DNA of 64,000 nucleotides, taken from assembly GCA_020152595.1 (NCBI GenBank), contig JAIGNY010001454.1, positions 1,338,001-1,402,000 on the forward strand, written 5' to 3'. Under the pieces are notes generated by a model. The model was not told the DNA's origin. It saw only the letters and a list, made by a program, of their open reading frames with translations, and made no database searches. Numbering within the stretch: the first letter of the stretch is position 1; every line of letters begins with the position of its first letter. Shown piece by piece: positions 36,330-48,300 of the stretch. This stretch comes from Chiridota heheva (lineage: Eukaryota; Echinodermata; Holothuroidea; Apodida; Chiridotidae). A program made the translations under genes and the position numbers.

Positions 36330-36434
36330 TGATTTTACTTCATATTTTCCTTACGTTTTATATAATCATACGTAGAGCAACTTTTACGTGAACGCCATCT
36401 GATTGTTCGTTAAACGCAGACAAAGCCTACATAC

Positions 36435-36619
36435 CTAATATAAAGTGCTCGCTGCAGTAAATCCCAGTGTGAACCGCAGGTTGAAAGCCGTTGCGTCGTA
36501 CAGCAAAAACCCACTTCGAACGGTTGAACATCACATCAGGATCAGATGGAAATCGAGAAAAAGTATTTTTATTCCATGGCACTCGTAGTGCATCTAACGA
36601 CACACCAAGATTCCAGCAA
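36435..36619 (-). pseudogene. THAP-domain exon, right arm
   Basis: Same exon as 24865-25046: ESWCVVRCTTSAME, frameshift, FSRFPSDPDVMF, WVFAVRRNGFQPAVHTG, then YCSEHFIL with the Cys of CSEH retained, and a GTATGT donor. The initiating ATG is changed to TTG. The strand and position make it the natural 5' exon for the hAT core at 33.6-31.2 kb. Confidence 0.75.
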
Positions 36620-36789
36620 AATTATCTTACACAAATTATCTGATATAACAACATGCAAACATTTGTAAGTCTAAATACGTGTACAGCAAACGACAGTGTT
36701 CTTTCCGACAAATGGCCAAGAAAACAAAGTTACGTGATCTCATGACATCAGCTAAAACACCCGGGCCTTAGGCCTATATGCACTAAAAC

Positions 36790-37225
36790 ATTTTAAAATA
36801 GGACCAAAACCAAAAGTTTTTGTGGTTCCGATGCTGTTTTTCATATGCTAAAAGTTTGGTGAAATATTTGTTCCAGGATATCTATTCATAAGCCACGACC
36901 AATAAAATAAACATACCTATTGACAACACTCATTAGCATGCAAGCACACTAATTAACAATATTATCATAGCAAGCATGATGCAAAACATACATACGGTTG
37001 CTCATGTATCATATTTGAAGAATTTTACGTTAAGCCCCACCTCATTAATATGCATGGTATCACCACCACAACCAATAAGGCACATCCACAGACCATGGGC
37101 TATCTGTGTATCACATATGACTTGACTCCAGTTTATCATTCTTTAGATACCGTGATTACAAGCTTTTTTCAGCAAAATTATATTAAGCCCAGCCCGCTAT
37201 GCATACTAATGCTTAAACAAGTGGG
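36790..37225 (+). mobile_element. dispersed element with GGTTCCGATG end, right-arm copy
   Basis: Mirror copy of 24226-24695, reading TTTGTGGTTCCGATGCTG, GATATCTATTCATAAGCCAC, CACATCCACAGACCATGGGC and TTTATCATTCTTTAGATACC, ending at GCATACTAATGC. Confidence 0.7.
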
Positions 37226-37436
37226 CAACCAACAACAGCCTAAGTAACAATAAGTTTATGCCTTTAGCTGCTCTAAACAGAAGTGACTGGAGGGCCATGA
37301 TCGCCAATGTCTGTTTCAGACTCGGCACCTAGAGAGAGAGAGTACGTTTGTGGATGCACTGATTTAAAAAAAAATCATTTAAAAAATCCAAAACGAACGA
37401 CTTATGGGTGAAACTTCATGTCACATTGTGTTACTC

Positions 37437-37815
37437 GTGGCATCCCACATGGCATCCAACCCCATGTCCCAAATGACATCCTATGTCCCACATGACATTC
37501 CACCCAATGTCCCGCATGGTATTCAACTATATATCCCACATGGCATTTCACCGTTCCACATGGCACCTGCCCACCCCATGTCCCACATGGCATCCCACCC
37601 CATGACATCCCATAGGCTCCATAAGAAGTCTCATCCTAGCTATCAGTCCCTGATTGAGCATACTATGTATGAAAGTGTCAGTTCATATAATAACTTATAT
37701 GCAAATGACTTGTTGAATAAGAAAAAAGGTAGTCAAATAATTATGCCTGATATAGACCTTGGTGTATACCACATGGTATATATTATATCATATGGCCCCC
37801 ATCCATGTCCCGCAT
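37437..37815. repeat. 24-bp minisatellite within the right arm
   Basis: CCCACATGGCATCCAACCCC-type units, the reverse complement of the left-arm array, with fewer copies. Copy number has diverged between arms. Confidence 0.75.
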
Positions 37816-39190
37816 GGCATCCCATCCTATGTCCATATTCAGTCACATTCCCTGACTGACCATACTAAATAAAAGTCTAGTCAGTCTATACACTGTAGCC
37901 ACTTTATGCAAATGACAACAATTAATAGAGGCAGAGTTGAATAATCATGCCGATACAACCGCTGGTGCCCAAATATTTTGAAGAATTTTAATCTCCAGTG
38001 CTACGAGAGAGACGCTTGAGGATCTCTGAAGAATATTGGAAAATTATATCATTTTACACCTATTTTCTAAGGAAATCTCAAATGTTTTGAAGATTTCTTA
38101 AGGAAACTATTCTTCAATCTTGTCTTAAGTGTCTCTGAAAAACTTTAAACATTTTATAAGGAAATTCTAACCTTTCATAAGGATATCTGAACAAACTAAC
38201 TTTTTCTGAGAAAATCTGAAGAAACTTTAAAACATTTTTAAAGGAATTCTTAAAAAACTTCACATTTCTGAGAAAATTTCAGGAAAAACTGTGGTCGGCG
38301 GGAATCGCTACTACATAGATTCGCATTATGCTTCGTATGCGAACCAAAAATTGGGATTATCTTTGCATCTTGTGAAAGATAAAATTTTCTTAAAAAATGG
38401 GCTAAATTTGAACACTTCGTTTTGGAAGGGAAGGAAGAAGGGGGGAGAAGAAATTCTGCCAGAAAGTGGTGGTGGAGGGGGAATGTCCCCTAGACCCAGA
38501 GGAATTATGGCCCTATACTTTCAAAAGATTACGGGATAATACTCGCCAGAGAGAGAAATAAATGGTCTCAATTATGTAAATTACTGTTTATCAATCTTCT
38601 GCTACAAATTTAAGGGAAGAATGCAGTTTTATCTGTAAGCAGGAACGTAATTCCTGGGGGGCACTCGTCTCCTAATTTCAGGCGGATTTTAAAAAGTACA
38701 TTTTTTGAAAACATTGAGGAAAATTATGGCCCCCAAGCAAAACTGTTGCTTTGTACTTAACGACAAACACTTGGTAGTTGTCCAAATTTCTAATACTATT
38801 GCAAGACCGTAATTCTCCTTCAAAAAGTGTGTGTCTGTGTGAGGGCAGTGGCCCTCAAATTTTTCTATAAATTCTTTGGAATATGGTAGGCTCTCAACAA
38901 GAGGTTAAATCTAAGCCTCGTAAGTTCAGCTCATTTTCGTCGCTTAAGGATTTATATATCACCCTTCATGCACACTCATTTTGGAGCTGATACTTCTGAT
39001 AAATCTTTTGTTTAATGTTCATGAGGAATCATTCCTAATATTAACCAGCAAAAAGACAATACACAGGAAGAACAAACTAAGCTAAATATTCAGTGTTGCT
39101 GTATAAATATATTTCTCTTTGACCAACAGATTATAATCACAATATGTATAGACATGGTGACCATGTACATAAGAAAATGTTTCGTCTTAC

Positions 39191-39338
39191 TAACACAATA
39201 GGTTTGGTCCAATCAGCATTCAAGTCTTTCTTTAATGTGTGATAAACTTTCATTTTTACTTTTAACCAACTGTGATAAGTTGGCTCAGCCTCAATCCACA
39301 GAGGATAAGGCGAGGTTGTTGGGGGATCCAAGTTGAAT
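39191..39338 (-). CDS. possible isolated exon of an unidentified gene
   Basis: A 148-nt segment bounded by acceptor TTTATAG and donor TTA|GTAAGA. It encodes about 49 residues (FNLDPPTTSPYPLWIEAEPT then YHSWLKVKMKVYHTLKK and DLNADWTKPIVL) with protein-like composition. It lies just outside the right arm and does not fit the UBAN gene, whose stop codon is upstream at 42263. I do not recognise the family, and no neighbouring exons were found. Confidence 0.35.
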
Positions 39339-40205
39339 CTATAAAGGTATAATATTTTACTTTTTGAATACCCTCATTTTCTGAGAAGAAATTTCTGCCG
39401 TGATAATTTGTTAATAAGTTTTGTTTACTTAATAGAGAATGTAAATGTCTTTGAATTATAAGTAAATAATGAAAGTTGTTCTTTTATTTGCCCCTCCATG
39501 CTTTTCCAACCTAAAAAATCTTATTCCCAGTGCACAGCTACCATTCATAAAGTATTGGCTCGCAAAAAATCATATCAATCCACTATGCATTTGCACAGTG
39601 TGAAAAAAATCAACTTCAAATCTAGAAGTTTTTGTTTGCAATTTTAAGCCATAACTTCTTGATTAATTTCTCTCTCTTTAACAAGCTCCACATTTCCTTT
39701 TCAGTGCTACAACAAAAAGGACCTAATTGTTCATAGGATATGTGCAGACACAACATAAAAGATTATTAATATGTATATGCAATGCATAAAGTAAGATATA
39801 CATTAACCTAATCAAACTAAATTGCACATTACTCTAAATGAGAAGATTTTGATCTAATTTTATGTCATGAATGACACAAGCCTTCCCCATGCTTCCATTC
39901 CATAACGACTATTCCTAAAAATTAAATAAGAAATTCTTTTAACTTTGAACCAAGAAAATTTTAACCAACTGCAACTAGTACAAAGCTGGTTTAATTCTTA
40001 ATTCTTATTGCTCCAAAATCTCACAAAGTTATAAACCGGTTTAAGTTCTGATTGTGAATGAAATTTTGTTGATTATCAAGTGAGCATTCTGTTTACATTC
40101 AATTGTAAATTCTAACTCAATACTTGTAAACAAACAGGTTGATGCTTTACATCAAAAATCAATAGAAACACAAATAACTAGAAATTGACTGAGCCAGAAA
40201 TAATG
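39339..40205. other. no recognisable gene
   Basis: AT-rich unique-looking sequence with no splice-bounded coding segment that I could support. Confidence 0.3.
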
Positions 40206-41757
40206 CATGATATTGAAGCCAGAAATAATGCACAGCCAGAAATAATGCACTGATTTAAAGTCAGAGATAATGCACTGATTTGAAGCCAGAGATAATGCAC
40301 TGATTTGAAGCCAGAAATAATGCACTGATTTGAAGCCAGAGATAATGCACTGATTTAAAGTCAGAGATAATGCACTGATTTGAAGTCAGAGATAATGCAC
40401 TGATTTGAAGCCAGAGATAATGCACTGATTTGAAGTCAGAGATATTGCACTGATTTGAAGTCAGAGATAATGCACTGATTTGAAGCCAGAGATAATACAC
40501 TGATTTGAAGTCAGAGATAATGCACTGATTGAAGTCAGAGATAATGCGTTGATTTGAAGTCAGAGATAATGCACTAATTTAAAGTCAGAGATAATGCACT
40601 AATTTAAAGTCAGAGATAATGCACTAATTTAAAATCAGAGATAATGCACTGATTTGAAGTCAGAGATAATGCACTGATTTGAAGTCAGAGATAATGCACT
40701 GATTTGAGGCAAGAGAAAACGCACTGATTTGAAGCCAAAATAATAAACTGATTTGAAGTCAGAGATAATGCATTAATTTGAAGTCAGAAGTAATGCACTG
40801 ATTTGAAGCCAGAAATAATGCACTGATTTGAAGCCAGAGATAATGCACTTATTTGAAGCCAGAGATAATGCACTGATTTAAAGCCAGAGATAATGCACTG
40901 ATTTGATGCCAGAGATAATGCACTGATTTGAAGTCAGAGATAATGCACTTATTTGAAGTCAGAGATAATGCACTGATTTGAAGTCAGAGATAATGCATCG
41001 ATCTGAAGCCAGAGATAATGCACTGATTTGAAGTCAGAAATAATGCACTAATCTAAAGTCAGAGTTAATGCACTGATTTGAAGTCAGAGATAATGCACTG
41101 ATTTAAAGTCAGAGATAATGCACTGATTTAAAGCCAGAGACAATGCACTGATTTGAGGCAAGAGAAAATGCACTGATTTGAAGCCAAAATAATAAACTGA
41201 TTTGAAGTCAGAGATAATGCACTAATGAAGTCAGAAGTAATGCACTGATTTGAAGCCAGAAATAATGCACGGATTTGAAGCCAGAAATAATGCACTGATT
41301 TTCAGAGATAATGCACTTATTTAAAGTCAGAGATAATGCACTGATTTAAAGCCAGAGATAGATGATTTGATGCCAGAGATAATGCACTAATTTGAAGCCA
41401 GAGATAATGCACTTATTTGAAGTCAGAGATAATGCACTGATTTGAAGTCAGAGATAATGCATCGATCTGAAGCCAGAGATAATGCACTGATTTGAAGTCA
41501 GAAATAATGCACTAATTAAAGTCAGAGATAATGCACTGATTTGAAGTCAGAGATAATAATGTCAGAGATAATGCACTGATTTGAAGATAATGCACCATTT
41601 GAAGCCAGAGATAATGCACTGATTTGAAGTCAGAGATAATGCACTGATTTGAAGTCAGAGATAATGCACTGATTTGAAGTCAGAGATAATGCACTGATTT
41701 GAAGTCAGAGATAATGCACTGATTTGAAGTCAGAGATAATGCAATGATTTGAATGAG
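40206..41757. repeat. 25-bp satellite, about 62 copies
   Basis: Unit CTGATTTGAAGTCAGAGATAATGCA. Variants GCCAGA / GTCAGA and AATTTAAAG form clusters. A block containing GAGGCAAGAGAAAA occurs twice about 460 bp apart (40705 and 41155), suggesting higher-order duplication. The array lies downstream of the UBAN gene. Confidence 0.95.
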
Positions 41758-42262
41758 TTGTGATTAATAACCATATAAGAAGCAATTACATAAAAACACA
41801 AGAACATAGGACTATTGTATTTTTCTCAAATGGAACAAATTGCAAAAGTAATAAACAGAATTTTAACACTGAATGCCATCATCCAATGTCATCATGTCAG
41901 CATTATACTGCCCTGGATTACAGCATTCATTCTTTACCAAAAATTCACCAGAATTACTAGCATCACCATTCCCATCTTTCTAAAAGATCATGTAACAATC
42001 TAAAAAAAAACTCCTTTCCACGCAAAATGTTTAAAATCTCTTGCAATACAGTTTCTGTTAAGAATTTACTATAATACATAGAACAACTTTACTGAACAAT
42101 TTAATTGTATGTGTGCCTCTCTAAATCTTTCTATACATGCTTGATGCTTTATAATCTTCCAAACCAATAAATTCAAAATAACTTCAACTTCTGATTTCCA
42201 AGAAAACCAAAAATGAAGAATAGACTGTCAATGTTTACACCATATTGTGGCAAATGCACTCC

Positions 42263-42346
42263 TCATTGTATGCAGTCCTGGACATGAATAGTCAGTGATT
42301 CCATCTCAGCATATTTCTCTCCACACTTTGGACATGAAAATTCTTG
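42263..42346 (-). CDS. UBAN adaptor, exon 10: NOA-type zinc finger and stop
   Basis: QEFSCPKCGEKYAEMESLTI then HVQDCIQ and TGA. The Cys-Cys-His-Cys spacing matches the NEMO/optineurin C-terminal finger, which contacts ubiquitin. The acceptor is TTTTGCAG. Confidence 0.9.
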   Translation of the reverse strand, partial: QEFSCPKCGEKYAEMESLTIHVQDCIQ

Positions 42347-45300
42347 CTGCAAAATAGAAAAGATGAGAAAGCATTAGAATTTGTTTTTTAAATGCTATCA
42401 TGTTTTACAAAGCCCCATTATATTGCATCAGTAAATATGTGACTCTGCCACAATTGTAAGCTTATATTTTATTAACAGATACACTTATTATGGATTCTTA
42501 TCACAAATGCAGTTCTCTAACATTCTCTTAAAACAAATTAATGAGGACAAAATCCTAACAATTGTGTGAGGGTTTCATTTGAATTATTAACTCCACCAAG
42601 CTTGAACTGTAAATCAGTATATTCTCAGTTTTGCAGTTAGCATAAAGGAGTGTTTTTCATAAGAGAAATAGGTTTGCAAAAAAAAAAAAAAATGGTTTCT
42701 TTGTTTTTCATGACATATCACAAAAAAACTAAATATATGAGCATCATCTTATCATGTACAAGTATAAAACCAAAAATATGCATAAATGTATACAGGGAAT
42801 TTTCATAAGTTGGTATTACACAATAAAATATGTATTGTTGTAGTTGACAATAAATATGACTGAATTCACTTGATTTGAGATCGATAGCAGATGCTTACCT
42901 GCTGTTCCGCATCAGAGTTTCTGTTCATGCCCCATTCCTGGTTTCTCATTGGCTGATCATATGACTGTGCATACATACCGGGAGAAGGTGGTCCTGGATT
43001 ATAAAGAGCGTAGTTACTACTGTACTGTCTTTCCATTCTATCTTGCATCTGACGAAGCTGCTCCTGGTTGTGTTGATCAACTTCCCGTTCCAAGTGAGCA
43101 TTCTTGTCTCTAAGAACCTGGAGCTGCTGCTGGCACTCCTGTATCACCTGATGATTACGCTCCTTGGCACTCCTCTCTGCCTGAAAATCCCTCTGAAAAT
43201 GATTGATCTACACAAATACAAGAGTTATATGGGAAGTTTATTTCTTCTCATATTATATGAACCTAAAGAAATAGAACACTAGCTTCCCAGCCCTCTCATT
43301 GAAGGAATAAATAGAACACTAGTTCCTCAGCCCTCTCATTGGAGGAATAGAACACTAGCTCCCCAGCCTTTCATTAAAGGAATAAAACACTAGCTTCCCA
43401 GCCCTCTCATTGAGGGTATAGAACACTAGTTCCTCAGCCCTCTCATTGAAGGAATAGAACACTAGCTCCCAAGCCCTCTCATTAAAGGAATAGAACACTA
43501 GCTCCCAAGCCTTCTCATTGAAGGAATAGAACACTAGCTTCCCAGCCCTCTCATTGAAGGAATAGAACACTAGTTCCTCAGCCCTCTCATTGAAGGAATA
43601 GAACACTAGCTCCCCAGCCCTCTTATTAAAGAAATAGAACACTAGCTCCCAGGCCTTCTCATTAAAGGAATACAACACTAGCTCCCAAGCCCACTCATTG
43701 AAAGAATAGAACACTAGCTTCCCAGCCCTCTCATTGAAGGAATAGAACACTAGCTCCCCAGCCCTCTCATTGAAGGAATAGCACACTAGCTCCCCAGCCC
43801 TTATTAAAGGAATAGAACACTAGCTCCTCAGCCCTCTCATTTAAAGAAATAAAACACTACTTCCTCAGCCCTCTCATTGAAAGAATAGAACACTAGCTCC
43901 CAAGCCCTCTCATTAAAGGAATACAACACTAGCTCCCAAGCCTTCTCATTGAAGGAATAGAACACTAGCTTCCAGCCCTCTCATTGAAGGAATAGAACAC
44001 TAGTTCCTCAGCCCTCTCATTGAAAGAATAGAACACTAGCTCCCCAGCCCTCTTATTAAAGAAATAGAACACTAGCTCCCAGGCCTTCTCATTAAAGGAA
44101 TACAACACTAGCTCCCAAGCCCACTCATTGAAAGAATAGAACACTAGCTTCCCAGCCCTCTCATTGAAGGAATAGAACACTAGCTCCCCAGCCCTCTCAT
44201 TGAAGGAATAGCACACTAGCTCCCCAGCCCTTATTAAAGGAATAGAACACTAGCTCCTCAGCCCTCTCATTAAAGAAATAAAACACTACTTCCTCAGCCC
44301 TCTCATTGAAAGAATAGAACACTAGCTCCCAAGCCCTCTCATTAAAGGAATACAACACTAGCTCCCAAGCCTTCTCATTGAAGGAATAGAACACTAGCTT
44401 CCAGCCCTCTCATTGAAGGAATAGAACACTAGTTCCTCAGCCCTCTCATTGAAAGAATAGAACACTAGCTCCCCAGCCCTCTTATTAAAGAAATAGAACA
44501 CTAGCTCCCAGGCCTTCTCATTAAAGGAATACAACACTAGCTCCCAAGCCCACTCATTGAAGGAATAGAACACTAACTTCCCAGCCCTCTCATTGAAGGA
44601 ATAGAAGACTAGCTCCCCAGCCCTTATTAAAGGAATAGAACACTAGCTCCTCAGCCCTCTCATTAAAGGAATAAAACACTAGCTTCCCAGCCCTCTCATT
44701 GAGGGTATAGAACATTAGTTCCTCAGCCCTCTCATTGAAAGAATAGAACACTAGCTCCCAAGCCCTCTCATTAAAGGAATACAACACTAGCTCCCAAGCC
44801 TTCTCATTGAAGGAATAGAACACTAGCTTCCCAGCCCTCTCATTGAAGGAATAGAACACTAGTTCCTCAGCCCTCTCATTGAAGGAATAGAACACTAGCT
44901 CCCCAGCCCTCTTATTAAAGAAATAGAACACTAGCTCCCAGGCCTTCTCATTAAAGGAATACAACACTAGCTCCCAAGCCCACTCATTGAAGGAATAGAA
45001 CACTAGCTTCCCAGCCCTCTCATTAAAGGAATAGAACACTAGCTCCCCAGCCCTCTCATTGAAGGAATAGAACACTAGCTCCCCAGCCCTCATTAAAGGA
45101 ATAGAACACTAACTTCCCAGCCCTCTCATTGAAGGAATAGAACACTAACTTCCCAGCCCTCTTATTGAAGAAATAGAACACTAGCTCCCAAGCCTTCTCA
45201 TTAAAGGAATACAACACTAGCTCCCAAGCCCACTCATTGAAGGAATAGAACACTAGCTTCCCAGCCCTCTCATTAAAGGAATAGAACACTAGCTCCCCAG

Positions 45301-48300
45301 CCCTCTCATTGAAGGAATAGAACACTAGCTCCCCAGCCCTCATTAAAGGAATAGAACACTAACTTCCCAGCCCTCTCATTGAAGGAATAGAACACTAACT
45401 TCCCAGCCCTCTTATTGAAGAAATAGAACACTAGCTTCCCAGCCCTCTCATTAAAGGAATAGAACACTAGCTCCCAAGCCTTCTCATTAAAGGAATAGAA
45501 CACTAACTTCTCAGCCCTCTCATTGAAGGAATAGAACACTAGCTTCCCAGCCCTCTCATTAAAGGAATAGAACACTAGCTCCCAAGCCTTCTCACAAAAG
45601 GAATAGAACACTAGCTCCCCAGCCCTCTCATTGAAAGAATAAAACACTAGCTCCCCAACTCTCTCATTAAGGGAATAGAACACTAGCTCCCCAGCCCTCT
45701 CTAGGAAACATCGAAAAAATGGCAGCTTCATATCACAAATGGGTAAATTCCAAATTTGATCTTAATTCATGCTTGTGGAAATGAATATGCTCATTAAAGT
45801 TGACTAAAATGGGCTAGGACTTGTGAAAACAGTTGAAAAAATCATTTGAAAATAATACCATATTTTGAAAATCCCATTAAAGCATTAATAATGAAGGTGA
45901 ACCATTCATTTAAAGCCACAGTTTACTTTCAGAATCACTCACTTCACAAAAGTCAAAATGGGAATTTGTTTCTGATCAGGATTTATGAGGGTCCATGCAT
46001 CAACAGTCGACCAAACTGCTAATCATGGCTCAAAGGCAAACACTTGAGTATGCACAATACAATTCCAGTTTCTTTGAGTGTATCTATAAAAACATCCAAA
46101 GACCTACACCCTGAAAATGTTATTCTTTGCCGAGTTAGTCCAACAGCACAGTACAGAAATTGGTTATCATTATTTTGATACTGTAAGTCATCATTCCTCA
46201 AAGAATCATAGTGCAGAGGTAGTAAATACACACAACAAATGAATGAATCATTTAAGGCACCAGATTCTAGGGACCAATTTGGGCACATCGTATAAACATT
46301 GTACATCATATATCCACAATGGAGAAAAAAATGAAAAGTGGAGGGGAAAAAATGAAAAGAAGAGAAAGAGGGATGCCTTACCAGTGGTGATGATTCTACT
46401 AATACTTTCCCATAAAACAAAAACATTATTGTTCAGATAAAGATGTATGTAATTCTAGATAGCTACCATAAGAACCCTTCTGACATGACTCCTCTGCAGA
46501 GGATTATATATAAGTCAATGGATTAAGACAGGGGCCTATAAGGTATGGAACAGGGTGGATTCAGAAAGGGGCCTATCAGGTATGCAATGGGGTGGATTCC
46601 GACAGGGGCCTATCAGGTATGCAACGGGGTGGATTCAGACAGGGGCCTATCAGGTATGCAATGGGGTGGATTCCGACAGGGGCCTATCGGGTATGCAATG
46701 GGGTGGATTCAGACAGGGGCCTATCAGGTATGCAATGGGGTGGATTCAGACAGGGGCCTATCAGGTATGCAATGGGGTGGATTCAGACAGGGGCCTATCA
46801 GGTATGCAACGGGCTGGATTCAGACAGGGGCCTATCAGGTATGCAACGGGGTGGATTCAGACAGGGGCCTATCGGGTATGCAATGGGGTGGATTCAGACA
46901 GGGGCCTATCAGGTATGCAATGGGGTGGATTCAGACAGGGGCCTATCAGGTATGCAATGGGGTGGATTCAGACAGGGGCCTATCAGGTATGCAATGGGGT
47001 GGATTCAGACAGGGGCCTATAAGGTATGAAACGGGGTGGATTCAGACAGGGGCCTATCAGGTATGCAATAAGGTGAATTCAGACAGGGGCCTATCAGGTA
47101 TGCAATGGGGTGGATTCAAACAGGGACCTATCAGGTATGCAATGGGGTGGATTCAGACAGGGACCTATCAGGTATGCAATGGGGTGGATTCAGACAGGGG
47201 CCTATCAGGTATGCAATGGGGTGGATTCAGACAGGGGCCTATCAGGTATGCAATGGGGTGGATTCAGACAGGGGCCTCTTAGGTATGCAATGGGGTGGAT
47301 TCAGACAGGGGCCTATCAGGTATGCAATGGGGTGGATTCAGACAGGGGCCTATTAGGTATGAAACGGGGTGGATTCAGACAGGGGCCTATCAGGTATGCA
47401 ATAAGGTGGATTCAGACAGGGGCCTATCAGGTATGCAATGGGGTGGATTCAAACAGGGACCTATCAGGTATGCAATGGGGTGGATTCAGACAGGGACCTA
47501 TCAGGTATGCAATGGGGTGGATTCAGACAGGAGCCTATCGGGTATGCAATGGGGTGGATTCAGACAGGGGCCTATCGGGTATGCAATGGGGTGGATTCAG
47601 ACAGGGGCCTATCAGGTATGCAATGGGGTGGATTCAGACAGGGGCCTATCAGGTATGCAATGGGGTGGATTCAGACAGGGGCCTATCAGGTATGCAACAG
47701 GCTGGATTCAGACAGGGACCTATCAGGTATGCAATGGGGTGGATTCAGACAGGGGCCTATCAGGTATGCAATGGGGTGGATTCAGACAGGGGCCTATCAG
47801 GTATGCAATGGGGTGGATTCAGACAGGGACCTATCAGGTATGCAATGGGGTGGATTCAGACAGGAGCCTATCAGGTATGCAATGGGGTGGATTCAGACAG
47901 GGGCCTCTTAGGTATGCAATGGGGTGGATTCAGACAGGGGCCTATCAGGTATGCAATGGGGTGAATTCAGACAGGGGCCTCTTAGGTATGCAATGGGGTG
48001 GATTCAGACAGGGACCTATCAGGTATGCAACGGGCTGGATTCAGACAGGGACCTATCAGGTATGCAATGGGGTGGATTCAGACAGGGACCTATCAGGTAT
48101 GCAATGGGGTGGATTCAGACAGGAGCCTATCAGGTATGCAATGGGGTGGATTCAGACAGGAGCCTATCAGGTATGCAATGGGGTGGATTCAGACAGGGGC
48201 CTCTTAGGTATGCAATGGGGTGGATTCAGACAGGGACCTATCAGGTATGCAACGGGCTGGATTCAGACAGGGACCTATCAGGTATGCAATGGGGTGGATT

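Larger units (their letters stand above)
35766..39153. repeat. right arm of the large inverted repeat
   Basis: Reverse complement of 22074-25691. It carries, from the inner to the outer end, the SINE, the THAP exon, the dispersed element, the 24-bp minisatellite, and the block with GAGGGCAGTGGCCCTC. Divergence is modest, with scattered substitutions and small indels, so the arms are neither identical nor recently gene-converted throughout. Confidence 0.88.

Noticed and set aside
22074..39153. The inverted repeat as a simple assembly artefact
   Set aside because: The arms differ by many substitutions, indels, minisatellite copy number and separate SINE insertions, so they are distinct sequences. 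Long reads would still be the final test.
40206..41757. CRISPR-like array
   Set aside because: Units are contiguous 25-bp repeats with no unique spacers, in eukaryotic DNA. The same reasoning excludes the other arrays.
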